From an uncultured Synechococcaceae cyanobacterium (GTDB lineage: Bacteria; Cyanobacteriota; Cyanobacteriia; PCC-6307; Cyanobiaceae): DNA of 49,545 nucleotides. The stretch covers positions 1-49,545 of the forward strand of contig CACPJY010000012.1 of assembly GCA_902634405.1 (NCBI GenBank). The letters run 5' to 3'. This document shows, in pieces, positions 1-8,833 of the stretch (its first letter is position 1; each line of letters begins with the position of its first letter). The translations under genes and the position numbers were made by a program. The notes beneath the pieces were generated by a model that saw nothing but the letters and a program-made list of their open reading frames with translations, was not told the DNA's origin and did not search any database.

Positions 1-323
1 TCGCTTCCGACCTAGATGAGGCCACTCAGAAGCAACTTGGACGTGGAAAACGTCTCCGTGAGTTATTGAAACAGCCACAATTTGCCCCTTTAAATCTTGC
101 TGAACAAGTTGCAATTGTCTATGCAGGTGTAAAGGGCTTGATTGATGAAGTTCCTGAAGAACAGGTAACGCAGTTTGCGAGGGAACTTCGCGATTATCTC
201 AAGACAAACAAAGCTGAATTCATCTCTATGGTCCTTAAAGAAAAGGTTCTCAGTGAAAAATCTGAAACTATTCTCAAGGATGCAATTAATGAGGTGAAAT
301 CTTCAATGTTGGCTTCGGCTTAA
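1..323 (+). CDS. atpA: ATP synthase subunit alpha, C-terminal part
   Basis: The gene enters from the left edge; the reading frame is open from base 3 and ends in TAA at 321-323, so only about the last 107 residues are visible. They match the C-terminal helical domain of F1 alpha (segment with [19 protein letters not shown], then a Q-V-A-I-V-Y-A-G stretch). The protein forms the alpha3beta3 head of thylakoid ATP synthase. atpG follows 31 bp downstream in the same direction, the usual cyanobacterial order. The first visible ATG-like start is not the real start. Confidence 0.97.
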   Translation, partial: ASDLDEATQKQLGRGKRLRELLKQPQFAPLNLAEQVAIVYAGVKGLIDEVPEEQVTQFARELRDYLKTNKAEFISMVLKEKVLSEKSETILKDAINEVKSSMLASA

Positions 324-354
324 TCGTTTCGATTTTTTCCGGAGAATCAATTTC

Positions 355-1305
355 ATGGCAAACCTAAAGGACATTCGAGACAGAATCGTTTCTGTCAAAA
401 ATACTCGCAAGATCACCGAGGCAATGCGACTTGTTGCGGCTGCAAAAGTTCGTAGAGCTCAAGAACAAGTTTTACGCAGTAGGCCTTTTGCTGATCGATT
501 AGCAAGAGTTCTGGAGAATATTCAATCTCGAATTAGTTTTGAGATGGCTGATGCCCCTCTTTTAAAAAAACGTGATTTGAGTCGAATTACTTTGCTTGCT
601 GTTACAGGGGATAGGGGGTTATGTGGTGGCTATAACTCCAATATTATTAAACGTACTGAGCAGCGCTATGAGGAGTTGCAAAGTCAGGGTTTTAAACCTG
701 ATCTTGTTCTTATTGGACGTAAGGCCATTACCTACTTTCAGAATAGATCAAGTCAGTACACCATACGTAAGACTTTCACTGACTTAGAACAAGTTCCTAC
801 ATCCCAAGATGCAGAGTCCATTACTAGTGAAGTTTTAGCTGAGTTTCTTTCACAGAGCACAGACAGGGTTGAAGTTATTTTTACTAAATTCATTAATCTG
901 GTGAGTTGCAATCCTGTTGTTCAAACATTACTTCCACTTGATCCTCAGGGAATAGCAGAGGCTGATGATGAAATTTTTAGGCTTACTACTAAAGATAGTC
1001 GCCTGACTATTGAGAAGGGTGTTGGGCCTGCAAATGAGCAACCATCTTTGCCTTCAGATATTGTTTTCGAGCAGACACCAGAGCAGCTTTTAAATGCACT
1101 ATTGCCATTGTATTTACAAAATCAGCTTTTAAGAGCATTGCAAGAATCTGCGGCTTCTGAACTGGCTAGCAGAATGACTGCAATGAACAATGCTAGTGAT
1201 AATGCAAAGGAATTAGCAAAAACTTTGACACTGGACTACAACAAGGCAAGACAGGCAGCCATCACTCAAGAAATTCTTGAAGTGGTAGGAGGTTCTTGCG
1301 CATAG
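355..1305 (+). CDS. atpG: ATP synthase gamma subunit
   Basis: The central rotor shaft of F1. The protein is 316 residues, the length of cyanobacterial gamma subunits. Both conserved coiled-coil ends are present: the N-terminal helix with [10 protein letters not shown] and K-I-T-E-A-M, and the C-terminal helix with N-A-S-D-N-A-K and a run ending E-I-L-E-V-V-G-G. A loop insertion around residues 190-235 is the extra segment seen in photosynthetic gamma subunits. A GGAG ribosome-binding site lies 10 bases before the ATG. It follows atpA directly, so it is very probably co-transcribed with it. Confidence 0.97.
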   Translation: MANLKDIRDRIVSVKNTRKITEAMRLVAAAKVRRAQEQVLRSRPFADRLARVLENIQSRISFEMADAPLLKKRDLSRITLLAVTGDRGLCGGYNSNIIKRTEQRYEELQSQGFKPDLVLIGRKAITYFQNRSSQYTIRKTFTDLEQVPTSQDAESITSEVLAEFLSQSTDRVEVIFTKFINLVSCNPVVQTLLPLDPQGIAEADDEIFRLTTKDSRLTIEKGVGPANEQPSLPSDIVFEQTPEQLLNALLPLYLQNQLLRALQESAASELASRMTAMNNASDNAKELAKTLTLDYNKARQAAITQEILEVVGGSCA

Positions 1306-1371
1306 TCAACGTAAATATTTATAGATTTAGCTCTGTGTTTATTGCTTGATTCAATCAAAGATTTTCAAAGC

Positions 1372-1572
1372 GTGAGATTGTCTTCAGTTCAGTTGGATCT
1401 TGAGTGGCCTAATGAGATTTCATTGGTTCAATTAAGAGGATGGCTTTTGGAACATCTTTCAACCTACGGAGTACCTTTGCGGTGGGCTATTTCGTTTGCA
1501 GATCCGCCAAAAGGTTTTGATAACCCTGGTCAGTTAAAGGTTGAGGGGATAGTTATTACTTCGAAGTTTTAG
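1372..1572 (+). CDS. Small conserved-looking hypothetical protein
   Basis: A 66-residue product if started at the GTG at 1372, or 76 residues from an in-frame TTG at 1342. No ATG start exists, so the start is uncertain. The sequence has a Q-L-D-L-E-W-P motif followed by L-R-G-W-L-L-E-H-L, reads like a small mixed alpha/beta domain, and has no signal or membrane segment. It lies between atpG and a DUF3326 gene, 12 bp before the latter and on the same strand, so the two probably share a transcript. I do not recognise the family with certainty. Confidence 0.7.
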   Translation: MRLSSVQLDLEWPNEISLVQLRGWLLEHLSTYGVPLRWAISFADPPKGFDNPGQLKVEGIVITSKF

Positions 1573-1584
1573 TCATAAAAGCTT

Positions 1585-2724
1585 ATGAAATCTCGATCTT
1601 TATTGTCACAAGACCTTCTATCCCCTCCACTCCCAACTCTGATGATTATCCCTTCAGGGGTTGGATGTGAAGTTGGCGGTTACGCAGGAGATGGGATTCC
1701 CTCAGCGCGATTACTTGCCGCTGCATCTGGTTGCTTGATAACTCACCCAAATGTAATGAATGGTGCTTCCCTTTATTGGAATGATCCTCGTATGCATTAT
1801 GTCGAGGGGTGGGCTCTTGATTCTTTTGCAGCCGGTGAGTTAGCACTAAAGAGTGTTTGCAATCAAAAAATTGGGGTTATTCTCGATTCTGGTATGGAAC
1901 AAGAGTTGTGCCAGCGACAATTACAGGTTGTCGATGCATGTCGGGCAACTCTTGGTCTGACCATTGGACCGGTTGTGAAAACTGATAGCTCTTTGGAGGT
2001 AAGCCTGTTTCAGGGAGAGAGTGGAGCTAGCTTGGGGACCTTGGAAAGGCCAGACTCTTTAATTAGGGCAGCAGAGAAATTAATTGGATTGGGTGCCACT
2101 GCAATTGCTGTTGTAGCAAGATTTCCAGATGTCAAAAGTGACTCTTCTTTAGATGCCTACCGCAAAGGAGATGGTGTTGATGCTTTAGCTGGAGCAGAGG
2201 CTGTGATCAGTCATCTAATAGGTAGTCACTTCAAAATTCCTTGCGCTCATGCTCCTGCTATGCCCCCTCTACTACCTCAAGATCTATTGGATCCTCGTGT
2301 GGCGGCTGAAGAGATCGGTTATAGCTTTTTAGCATGTGTTTTGGTTGGCTTGAGCAGGGCTCCTAACTTGATTCCTCTATGTGATTTAGAAATTCAACAA
2401 ATGCCTATTCCAGAAGATTTACTATTTGCTGATCATCTCGGTGCAGTTGTTGCCCCAGAAGGAGCACTTGGTGGGCCAGCAGTACTTGCTTCTTTAGAAA
2501 GAGGGACCAAATTAATTACCGTTAAAAATGATGGGATCTTGAAGGTTTTCCCAGAAAACCTGGGATTAAAAGCAGACAAGAAAAATATGGATCGCATGAA
2601 TTTTTTTGAGGCAAGAAATTATGCGGAAGCTGCCGGTTGGTTGATGCTTATACGTGAAGGTATTAATCGAGAAGCTATTGAACGACCTATATCTTCAATA
2701 GACTTGCTGAGTCTTGATTCTTAA
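1585..2724 (+). CDS. DUF3326 family protein
   Basis: A soluble protein of 379 residues matching, from memory, the cyanobacterial and plant DUF3326 family of unknown function. Conserved-looking blocks are the glycine-rich start V-G-C-E-V-G-G-Y-A-G-D (about residues 26-36), T-H-P-N-V-M-N-G-A near 53-61, A-I-A-V-V-A-R-F-P in the middle and A-P-E-G-A-L-G-G-P near 290. No transmembrane segment or signal peptide is visible. The first ATG follows the previous small gene by 12 bp. It is convergent with ald on the other side. Function is unknown; the family name is by recognition only. Confidence 0.85.
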   Translation: MKSRSLLSQDLLSPPLPTLMIIPSGVGCEVGGYAGDGIPSARLLAAASGCLITHPNVMNGASLYWNDPRMHYVEGWALDSFAAGELALKSVCNQKIGVILDSGMEQELCQRQLQVVDACRATLGLTIGPVVKTDSSLEVSLFQGESGASLGTLERPDSLIRAAEKLIGLGATAIAVVARFPDVKSDSSLDAYRKGDGVDALAGAEAVISHLIGSHFKIPCAHAPAMPPLLPQDLLDPRVAAEEIGYSFLACVLVGLSRAPNLIPLCDLEIQQMPIPEDLLFADHLGAVVAPEGALGGPAVLASLERGTKLITVKNDGILKVFPENLGLKADKKNMDRMNFFEARNYAEAAGWLMLIREGINREAIERPISSIDLLSLDS

Positions 2725-2761
2725 TCTTAGAGCGAACTTTTACAAAAATAAAGTTTCTTGT

Positions 2762-3901
2762 TTAGCGTAAGCACGCCATAGGATGCCGAGGTGGTAGGCC
2801 AAGAGCTTTCGCTACTCCAGGGTGGCATACTGCCCCATTTACGGTATTTAGCCCTGACAGGAGCTCAGGTCTTTCTGTAACCGCTTCTTCAAGACCTCGA
2901 CCTGCAATGCCAAGTATATAAGGGAGTGTAACGCTTACTAATGCTTCCGTCGAGGTAAAAGGTACAGCCCCTGGCATATTACCTACTGCATAGTGCTGTA
3001 TCCCATGAATCGTCACAGTAGGGTTGGTATGGGTTGTTTCAATACTAGTTTCCACGCATCCACCTTGATCTATGGCTACGTCCACTATTACTGATTTCGT
3101 CTTCATACCTTTAACCATATTTTCGTCTACTAAAGTTGGGGCCCTGCCTCCAGGGGTCAGTACAGCTCCAATAAGTAGATCTGCAGTTGGTATAAGTCTT
3201 TCGAGTAAACCCCGGCTACTCACGACGCTCATGAGTCTACCTCTCCGGTCTGCCTCGAGATTGCGAAGTCGCTCAGGTGATCGATCTAATAACATTACTT
3301 CTGCATCCATTGCTGCAGCAAGTCTTGCAGCATTCCACCCTACGGTTCCAGCACCAAGCACTATTACTCGTGCTGGCCTTACACCTGTGCAGCCTCCAAT
3401 TAATACTCCACTACCTCCATGTGGCCGTTCTAGTAAATGGGCTCCGACTTGGGCAGCAAGACGACCAGCGATTTCACTCATTGGTGCTAGAAGTGGCAAT
3501 GAGCCATTTTCCATTTGCACAGTTTCATAACCGATACCTGTTGTTCCTGATGCGAGTAGGGCTTCTCCAACCTTTGGGTACGCAGCAAGGTGTAGATAGG
3601 TGAAAAGAACCATGTCTTTCCGGAGAAACCTAAATTCTTCCTTTTGAGGTTCTTTAACTTTCACTATGAGATGTGCTGACCAGGCCACATCGCGATCTAC
3701 GATTCTTGCTCCGGAGTTTGCAAATTCTGTATCGCCAATGCCTGCACCTGCACCTGCACCTGCTTGAACAAGAACCTCTAAGCCGTGGCTTACCAGTTCC
3801 TTAACTCCGTCAGGAGTGAGGGCTACTCGAAGCTCATCAGCTTTGATTTCAGTTGGGACTCCGATTGTTGCTATTGGAGCGGAAAGAATTGAGGACGTCA
3901 T
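2762..3901 (-). CDS. ald: Alanine dehydrogenase
   Basis: NAD-dependent interconversion of L-alanine with pyruvate and ammonia. The 379-residue length is close to that of typical alanine dehydrogenases. Visible signatures: K-V-K-E-P-Q (substrate Lys about residue 83), Y-L-H-L-A (catalytic His about 104), the dinucleotide fold G-A-G-T-V-G-W-N-A-A ending in an acidic residue (L-L-D-R-S), and the C-terminal G-N-M-P-G-A-V-P segment. An unusual G-A-G-A-G-A-G-A-G run at about residues 48-56 comes from a short tandem hexamer repeat in the DNA. It is convergent with the DUF3326 gene. The next gene on the same strand, nadE, lies 61 bp upstream. Confidence 0.95.
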   Translation of the reverse strand: MTSSILSAPIATIGVPTEIKADELRVALTPDGVKELVSHGLEVLVQAGAGAGAGIGDTEFANSGARIVDRDVAWSAHLIVKVKEPQKEEFRFLRKDMVLFTYLHLAAYPKVGEALLASGTTGIGYETVQMENGSLPLLAPMSEIAGRLAAQVGAHLLERPHGGSGVLIGGCTGVRPARVIVLGAGTVGWNAARLAAAMDAEVMLLDRSPERLRNLEADRRGRLMSVVSSRGLLERLIPTADLLIGAVLTPGGRAPTLVDENMVKGMKTKSVIVDVAIDQGGCVETSIETTHTNPTVTIHGIQHYAVGNMPGAVPFTSTEALVSVTLPYILGIAGRGLEEAVTERPELLSGLNTVNGAVCHPGVAKALGLPPRHPMACLR

Positions 3902-3962
3902 GCGTAGCAGTGACTTCTTTTAGGGTGGCTAAAATGAGGCTTTCTTGCCAGATTTTGTTTCA

Positions 3963-5657
3963 TCATGACGCTGCGATTGGCTTTCTCCATCCACTCCCAA
4001 ATGCTTGGGGACTTACTTTTAGGAGTGGTGGTGCTTGATGCCGTTTGAATTCTGCGTTTCGCAACATTTTATGGATTCGTGAGACTTGAGTTGGATTGTG
4101 CCCTCTTTTTACAAGTTCTTCTGGACTCAATCGTTCCTCTATAAGGGCTTTGAGAATCGGATCGAGATCTGCATAATCGGGCAGTGAATCGCTATCAAGT
4201 TGATTGGCACGCAATTCAGCGCTAGGAGACTTGTTACGAATATTTCTTCCAATAAGTTCTATATTTGCAGGAAGTCCAATCTTCTCACGACAGTCTTTTG
4301 ATACCTTGCTATCAATCCAAGCACAAAGATCAAACACACTTGTTTTATAAAGATCACCTATTACTGAAAGGCCACCATTCATATCGCCATAGAGTGTGCA
4401 GTACCCAACGGCTAATTCAGATTTATTTCCTGTAGATAGGAGTAGTTCACCTTGTTGATTTGCCAGTGCCATGAGTAGTGTTCCTCTGATCCTTGCTTGT
4501 AAATTTTCAGCGGCAATATTGTTTAACTCTTCCCCAAGGGTTTCTACTAGTCTCAATTCAAAACTTTCCATTAAATTTTTGATTGGTATTTTTCGTGTAG
4601 TGATGCCCAACCGCTCCGCTAAAGCATATGCATCTGTAACTGAACCTTTAGAGCTCCAAGGTGAAGGCATTAAAATCCCTTTTACATTTTGATGACCCAG
4701 GGCAGCGGTTGCAATTACTGCAACTAATGCTGAGTCGATACCCCCACTCAGGCCAACTAATGCTTTGCTAAAGCCACACTTTGTAGAGTAGTCATGAACG
4801 CCTAAGATTAAAGCTTTGAAAATCTCTTCTCTACTATCCTTAAGTAAGGAAAAATGTCGACTGTTAGTTGTACTAGAATCCCATAAGGAAATTGCTTCTT
4901 GATAGCTTGGTAGTTCAAGACTTACTTCTTCCTCATTGGTTACTACGAAACTGCCTCCATCAAAGATTAATTCGTCATTTGCCCCTACTTGATTTAGGTA
5001 AACAACTGGACAGTGAAGACGATTAGCAGCTTTTGCTACTAATCCTTTACGAATAATTTCTTTTGATTGGCTAAAAGGAGAGGCGGAAAGATTGATTAAG
5101 ATGTCTATACACTTTGTAGTAAGTTTTTCTATTGGATCGGGACCTCTTAATTGTGGCCCTTGCAGCTGTTCTTCTACCCAAAGGTCTTCACAAATAGTTA
5201 TACCAATTCTCCATCTTTTCTCGTGACATTGATAATCAAGAACACCTGGAAGATCACCTGCCCGGAAGTAGCGCTTTTCATCAAATACATCATAAGAAGG
5301 TAGTAGTTGCTTTCTGGCTATTACTCTCCACCCGGTTTGTTCAATGAGAGCAACTGCATTGAAAAGATTAGGGAGTTTGTTGTCTACTGCTGTTTCAGCT
5401 ATCCCAACAAGTAAGGCAAGAGCAAGTTGTTCTTCTCGAAGAGTTTTAGATAAATTTTCTAGAATCTTATTTTGTGCTTTTAACAGTGTTGGATTGAACA
5501 GTAAGTCTTTCGGTGGATAACCCCATAACGAAAGTTCTGGAGTGGCTACTAAATCAGCTTTTAAATTATTGCCTTTGCGGCAAGCATTAAGAATTTTGTT
5601 GGCATTTCCTTGAAGGTCTCCTACCAAGGGATTTAGCTGTGCTAAAAGTAGTCTCAT
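3963..5657 (-). CDS. nadE: Glutamine-dependent NAD+ synthetase
   Basis: Last step of NAD synthesis: amidation of deamido-NAD with glutamine as nitrogen donor. The 564-residue protein has two domains. The N-terminal nitrilase-type glutaminase (about 1-250) has the Glu-Lys-Cys triad at about E41, K116 and C156 (I-C-E-D-L-W). The C-terminal synthetase has the ATP pyrophosphatase loop S-G-G-I-D-S at about 304-309 and S-T-G-N-K-S-E further on. It lies 4 bp downstream of nadD, so two consecutive steps of NAD biosynthesis are encoded together, probably with the GTPase and CNNM-type genes further upstream. Confidence 0.96.
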   Translation of the reverse strand: MRLLLAQLNPLVGDLQGNANKILNACRKGNNLKADLVATPELSLWGYPPKDLLFNPTLLKAQNKILENLSKTLREEQLALALLVGIAETAVDNKLPNLFNAVALIEQTGWRVIARKQLLPSYDVFDEKRYFRAGDLPGVLDYQCHEKRWRIGITICEDLWVEEQLQGPQLRGPDPIEKLTTKCIDILINLSASPFSQSKEIIRKGLVAKAANRLHCPVVYLNQVGANDELIFDGGSFVVTNEEEVSLELPSYQEAISLWDSSTTNSRHFSLLKDSREEIFKALILGVHDYSTKCGFSKALVGLSGGIDSALVAVIATAALGHQNVKGILMPSPWSSKGSVTDAYALAERLGITTRKIPIKNLMESFELRLVETLGEELNNIAAENLQARIRGTLLMALANQQGELLLSTGNKSELAVGYCTLYGDMNGGLSVIGDLYKTSVFDLCAWIDSKVSKDCREKIGLPANIELIGRNIRNKSPSAELRANQLDSDSLPDYADLDPILKALIEERLSPEELVKRGHNPTQVSRIHKMLRNAEFKRHQAPPLLKVSPQAFGSGWRKPIAAS

Positions 5658-5661
5658 ATGC

Positions 5662-6240
5662 TTATGTTTTTAGCCCATATAGGTTTTGTTGTAGAAGAAT
5701 TGGCTGTAAAGAAATAGGTATCATTTCAAGGTTAGGTTCTTTACGTATTTCAGAACTGGCACTACCTGGTATCTCAAGAGGCAGTATTTCTATATCACCT
5801 CCAAGCTCTCGCAATTCTTTCAAATGATTTTCTTGTATTGGCCACCCTTCACGAGGTGCAACACCTATTTGAGTAGTTGATAAGACTCTTGTTGCATTTA
5901 CCCATTGTGGAATTTGACCGATTAAATCACTACCTACCACAAAAATAAACTCTTTATCTGGCCAGAACTTTGACGCAATATTTAATGTATTAATTGTCAA
6001 AGGGCTGCTTAATTCTTGTGCTAGTTCTAGCGCTGGATTGTTGATTTCGTTGACTAAAGCTGAGAGCAATGCAACACGTTTGTCTAAGGGTGCACCATGA
6101 TGCTTGAGGGGATTATTACTGGCCCATGTAATCACTTTAGGGAACAGTTTAAGTAGGCCTTCGAGAAGGGCTTGATGACCACAGGTTGGTGGATCTGCGC
6201 TGGTCCCAAGAAGGGCAATTTGATTGCTTATATTGCTCAT
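5662..6240 (-). CDS. nadD: Nicotinate mononucleotide adenylyltransferase
   Basis: Transfers AMP from ATP to nicotinate mononucleotide, the step before NadE. At 192 residues it fits NadD. The nucleotidyltransferase signature is present as G-T-S-A-D-P-P-T-C-G-H near residues 12-22, with the C-terminal S-A-S-S-E-I-R motif. The first motif differs from the canonical G-x-F-D-P-x-H-x-G-H: the first His position is a Thr, a divergence worth noting. Its ATG overlaps the stop of the upstream GTPase gene by 4 bp, suggesting translational coupling. nadE follows after 4 bp. Confidence 0.9.
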   Translation of the reverse strand: MSNISNQIALLGTSADPPTCGHQALLEGLLKLFPKVITWASNNPLKHHGAPLDKRVALLSALVNEINNPALELAQELSSPLTINTLNIASKFWPDKEFIFVVGSDLIGQIPQWVNATRVLSTTQIGVAPREGWPIQENHLKELRELGGDIEILPLEIPGSASSEIRKEPNLEMIPISLQPILLQQNLYGLKT

Positions 6241-7559
6241 GGGAGCAACGTTTTTAGTTCTTGAGGCTTTTCAAAAGGACTTGCTGGGCATTGATATAGC
6301 CATTGCTTTAACTCCGGATCATTATTTGTAAGTAATTGCAACATGGTTCTTGGCTGAGATTCTTTGCGATGACTATCAATTATTAGCTCTTTTGCTGTAA
6401 GTCGACCCATTACTCTGGTTGTATGGATAGCTAAGGCAGCTTGAGCAAGGGCAATAGGTCCGGTGGGCCCTAGGCTGAAGCCTGCTGTAAAAGGCGTAGC
6501 AAGGAATAGAAAATGTTTAAACAAACTTAGTAATAATTGAATTGCGATTTGTATTCCTCCTATTAGGGAATTGTAGCTAGAGATTTTTTTTATAAATTGT
6601 CTTGCTGTTGCCCCCCTCATTTCAATTCCATAAAGCTTGGATAGCTCAATCACAAGAGCCGTATCACAAGCAATACCACCTGCTAGATCAAGTAATAAAA
6701 GTGGGTTAGCGGCTAGGCCTGAGGCTTTTATTGTTGCGAATTTACCAATTAATCCTTGGGCATTGATTTTGTTGTAATTTAATCGAAGACGTTTAAGAGA
6801 GTGATAGAAATGATCAGCTTGCTTAAGTGTATTGATTGTTAAAAGGTAATCTCCTTGAGTAGTAAGGATTTCAGCTAGCTCTTGCTTTAAAGACTTAATC
6901 CTAGGAGCAGTCTTCTGACTCCGGATATGCCCAGTTGCACTTACTACAGCTTTACGTGGTGCAGCTGCAATAGAGATTAATTTTAAGTTCCTGGCTTCAG
7001 GCGGTAGGCGTTTAAGGATGCTTGACATGATTTCATTTTTTTGTTTCTCAGACCATTGATCAGAACGATTAAGAGTTAATAAAATAGGCTTACCTATAGC
7101 AAGTAGTTGTTCAAGAGCCATTAACTCAACTTTAGTTAAATCACTATCGAGGATGAAAAGTATTAAATCAGCTTGAGAGGCAATTCTTGTAGCCAGGCGA
7201 GCTCTCCCTTGAGCAGCAATTTCATCTATACCTGGGGTGTCAACTAGGTCAACAGCGTTTATATTTTTGATTTTTTGATTCCATCGATATACTTTTTGCA
7301 CCCGGGTGCATCCATGAGCTACGTCCGTTGTAAATATTTCTTGCCCAACAAGTGCATTTAGCAAACTTGATTTACCAACACCTACGCGACCAAATGCGAC
7401 CACTCTTAGCCGTCTCTCTCCTAACCTCTTCAGCTGTTTATCCAGTGAAAGCAACTCTCCTTTGAGTTGAGTCTTTTCACGATTGGTGAGGACTAAATTA
7501 TTTCTCCATTCTTTTAGAAGAAGGTTGCAACGTATAGATGGGGAAGGCAGGTGATTCAT
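6237..7559 (-). CDS. Membrane-associated GTPase (Era-like G domain, DUF697-type C-terminus)
   Basis: A 440-residue protein. A basic, helical N-terminus is followed by a GTPase domain with the P-loop G-R-V-G-V-G-K-S-S near 58-66, the Switch II D-T-P-G at 107-110 and an N-R-S-D specificity motif (in place of N-K-x-D). The C-terminal third has hydrophobic stretches around 330-400, as in DUF697-containing GTPases of cyanobacteria. Substrate and partner are unknown. It overlaps the next upstream gene by 4 bp and nadD by 4 bp, so it sits in the middle of a coupled four-gene operon. Confidence 0.85.
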   Translation of the reverse strand: MNHLPSPSIRCNLLLKEWRNNLVLTNREKTQLKGELLSLDKQLKRLGERRLRVVAFGRVGVGKSSLLNALVGQEIFTTDVAHGCTRVQKVYRWNQKIKNINAVDLVDTPGIDEIAAQGRARLATRIASQADLILFILDSDLTKVELMALEQLLAIGKPILLTLNRSDQWSEKQKNEIMSSILKRLPPEARNLKLISIAAAPRKAVVSATGHIRSQKTAPRIKSLKQELAEILTTQGDYLLTINTLKQADHFYHSLKRLRLNYNKINAQGLIGKFATIKASGLAANPLLLLDLAGGIACDTALVIELSKLYGIEMRGATARQFIKKISSYNSLIGGIQIAIQLLLSLFKHFLFLATPFTAGFSLGPTGPIALAQAALAIHTTRVMGRLTAKELIIDSHRKESQPRTMLQLLTNNDPELKQWLYQCPASPFEKPQELKTLLP

Positions 7560-8554
7560 GAGTTGGAATTGCCTCGCCAGCCTGCCAGCACAGCCAGTAC
7601 TGCTTCTGAGCCAATGAGTCCAACGAAACCTCCAAACTCATCAACAACGACTCTTACATCACTTTTGTCTCCGCGAAAATCTGTTAGCAATCTGTCTGCT
7701 CGTATCATCTCAGGCACAAATTCAACTGATTCGCATAGGTCAGTGGGTGTCAACTTTCCCCTCCCTTCTAGTAGTGCGCTGAGCAAACGCTCTCTACTTG
7801 CTACTCCCAACACTTTATCTACTTCTTCGCCAAGCACTACCCACCATGGAGAGTTATTAGTTAAAAGATTTCCCCTAAGAACTTCAAGAGTGGTTGAACC
7901 ATTTAGTGTTGGAGCAGCTACACGTGGGGTCATAAGATCTCTTGCTGTCAGATCATTTAATAGAAACACTTTTGTAATCATGGCTGCTTCATCAGCTTCA
8001 ATTTGCCCTTTTAAAGAACCTATTGCTGCTAGCTGTCGAATTTCTTCTTCATCGGTACTTATCTCATCTTCTTTAGTGATTGCTGGTAGCAATTGTTCTA
8101 AAAGAAGAACTAGTGGCCGCATTAAAATGCTAAATAAATGAATTAATGGAGCAGTTGCTAAGGAAAATTGAAGTGCATAACGACTGCCAAGGGATTTTGG
8201 GAGTATTTCACCAAGCAAGATGACTAAAATTGTTAAGCCGATTGAAAAGACTGGAAAAACAACTCCACTTGCATCATGTTTTTCGAAGACATGTGCTGCG
8301 TATACACCAAGCATCAAGCTCCCGAAGATGTTGAAGCCGTTATTGACGATTACAAGTACAGATAGTGTTCTTCCTATCTTTTTTCGAAGTCGGGCTAATA
8401 ACCTTGCGCGGGATATAGGTTTAGGCTTTATTGCTAGCTGGTGAACCCTTAATGGATTCACAGTTAGTAGAGCTGCTTCGACACCAGAGCAGAATGCAGA
8501 ACCAATTACAACAATGACTACAAGTGAACAAAGAACTAATAAATCTGAGGTCAT
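7556..8554 (-). CDS. CNNM/CorC-type membrane protein (DUF21 plus CBS domains)
   Basis: A 332-residue protein of the family often called hemolysin-like or CorC/CNNM. The first half is a DUF21 membrane domain with about four hydrophobic helices (S-A-F-C-S-G-V-E-A-A near residue 20, a typical motif). The second half holds a CBS pair starting at the conserved A-R-D-L-M-T-P-R. The C-terminal transporter-associated domain of longer members is missing or very short. Members are linked to magnesium or cobalt homeostasis in other bacteria; here that role is inference. It is the first gene of the operon running into the GTPase, nadD and nadE. Confidence 0.88.
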   Translation of the reverse strand: MTSDLLVLCSLVVIVVIGSAFCSGVEAALLTVNPLRVHQLAIKPKPISRARLLARLRKKIGRTLSVLVIVNNGFNIFGSLMLGVYAAHVFEKHDASGVVFPVFSIGLTILVILLGEILPKSLGSRYALQFSLATAPLIHLFSILMRPLVLLLEQLLPAITKEDEISTDEEEIRQLAAIGSLKGQIEADEAAMITKVFLLNDLTARDLMTPRVAAPTLNGSTTLEVLRGNLLTNNSPWWVVLGEEVDKVLGVASRERLLSALLEGRGKLTPTDLCESVEFVPEMIRADRLLTDFRGDKSDVRVVVDEFGGFVGLIGSEAVLAVLAGWRGNSNS

Positions 8555-8713
8555 GCGGTAGTCAAATCACGGTGTGTTTCACTTTTGCAAGGTGTGCCAT
8601 GTTTTGTTGATCTGATTTCAATAGTCCATAAATGATTTGGAAATAAAGGTTTCAAGGCTTAGATGAGGAAGAGGCTTGAGGATCTTTATGAGACTAATTT
8701 GACAAAGACTATG

Positions 8714-8751
8714 GGATTTCTCAAGAGGGGGATACTTTATATGAGAAATCC
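8714..8751. other. Inverted repeat in spacer before pepP
   Basis: A perfect 10-bp inverted repeat, GGATTTCTCA at 8714 and TGAGAAATCC at 8742, separated by 18 bp, in the 279-bp spacer between the divergent CNNM-type gene and pepP. There is no T-run after it, so a terminator is unlikely. It may be an operator or fold in the pepP leader. I see nothing else in this spacer. Confidence 0.4.
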
Positions 8752-8833
8752 ATTGCTTTGCTATAGCTAATTTTCTCAGTCATGGAGATTGGAATCAAGC
8801 TTTTGCGTAATAAAGTTCTTTTAATGGCATGCT

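Noticed and set aside
3072-3603. Plus-strand ORFs of 108-152 residues inside ald
   Set aside because: They are opposite-strand shadows of a well-supported alanine dehydrogenase.
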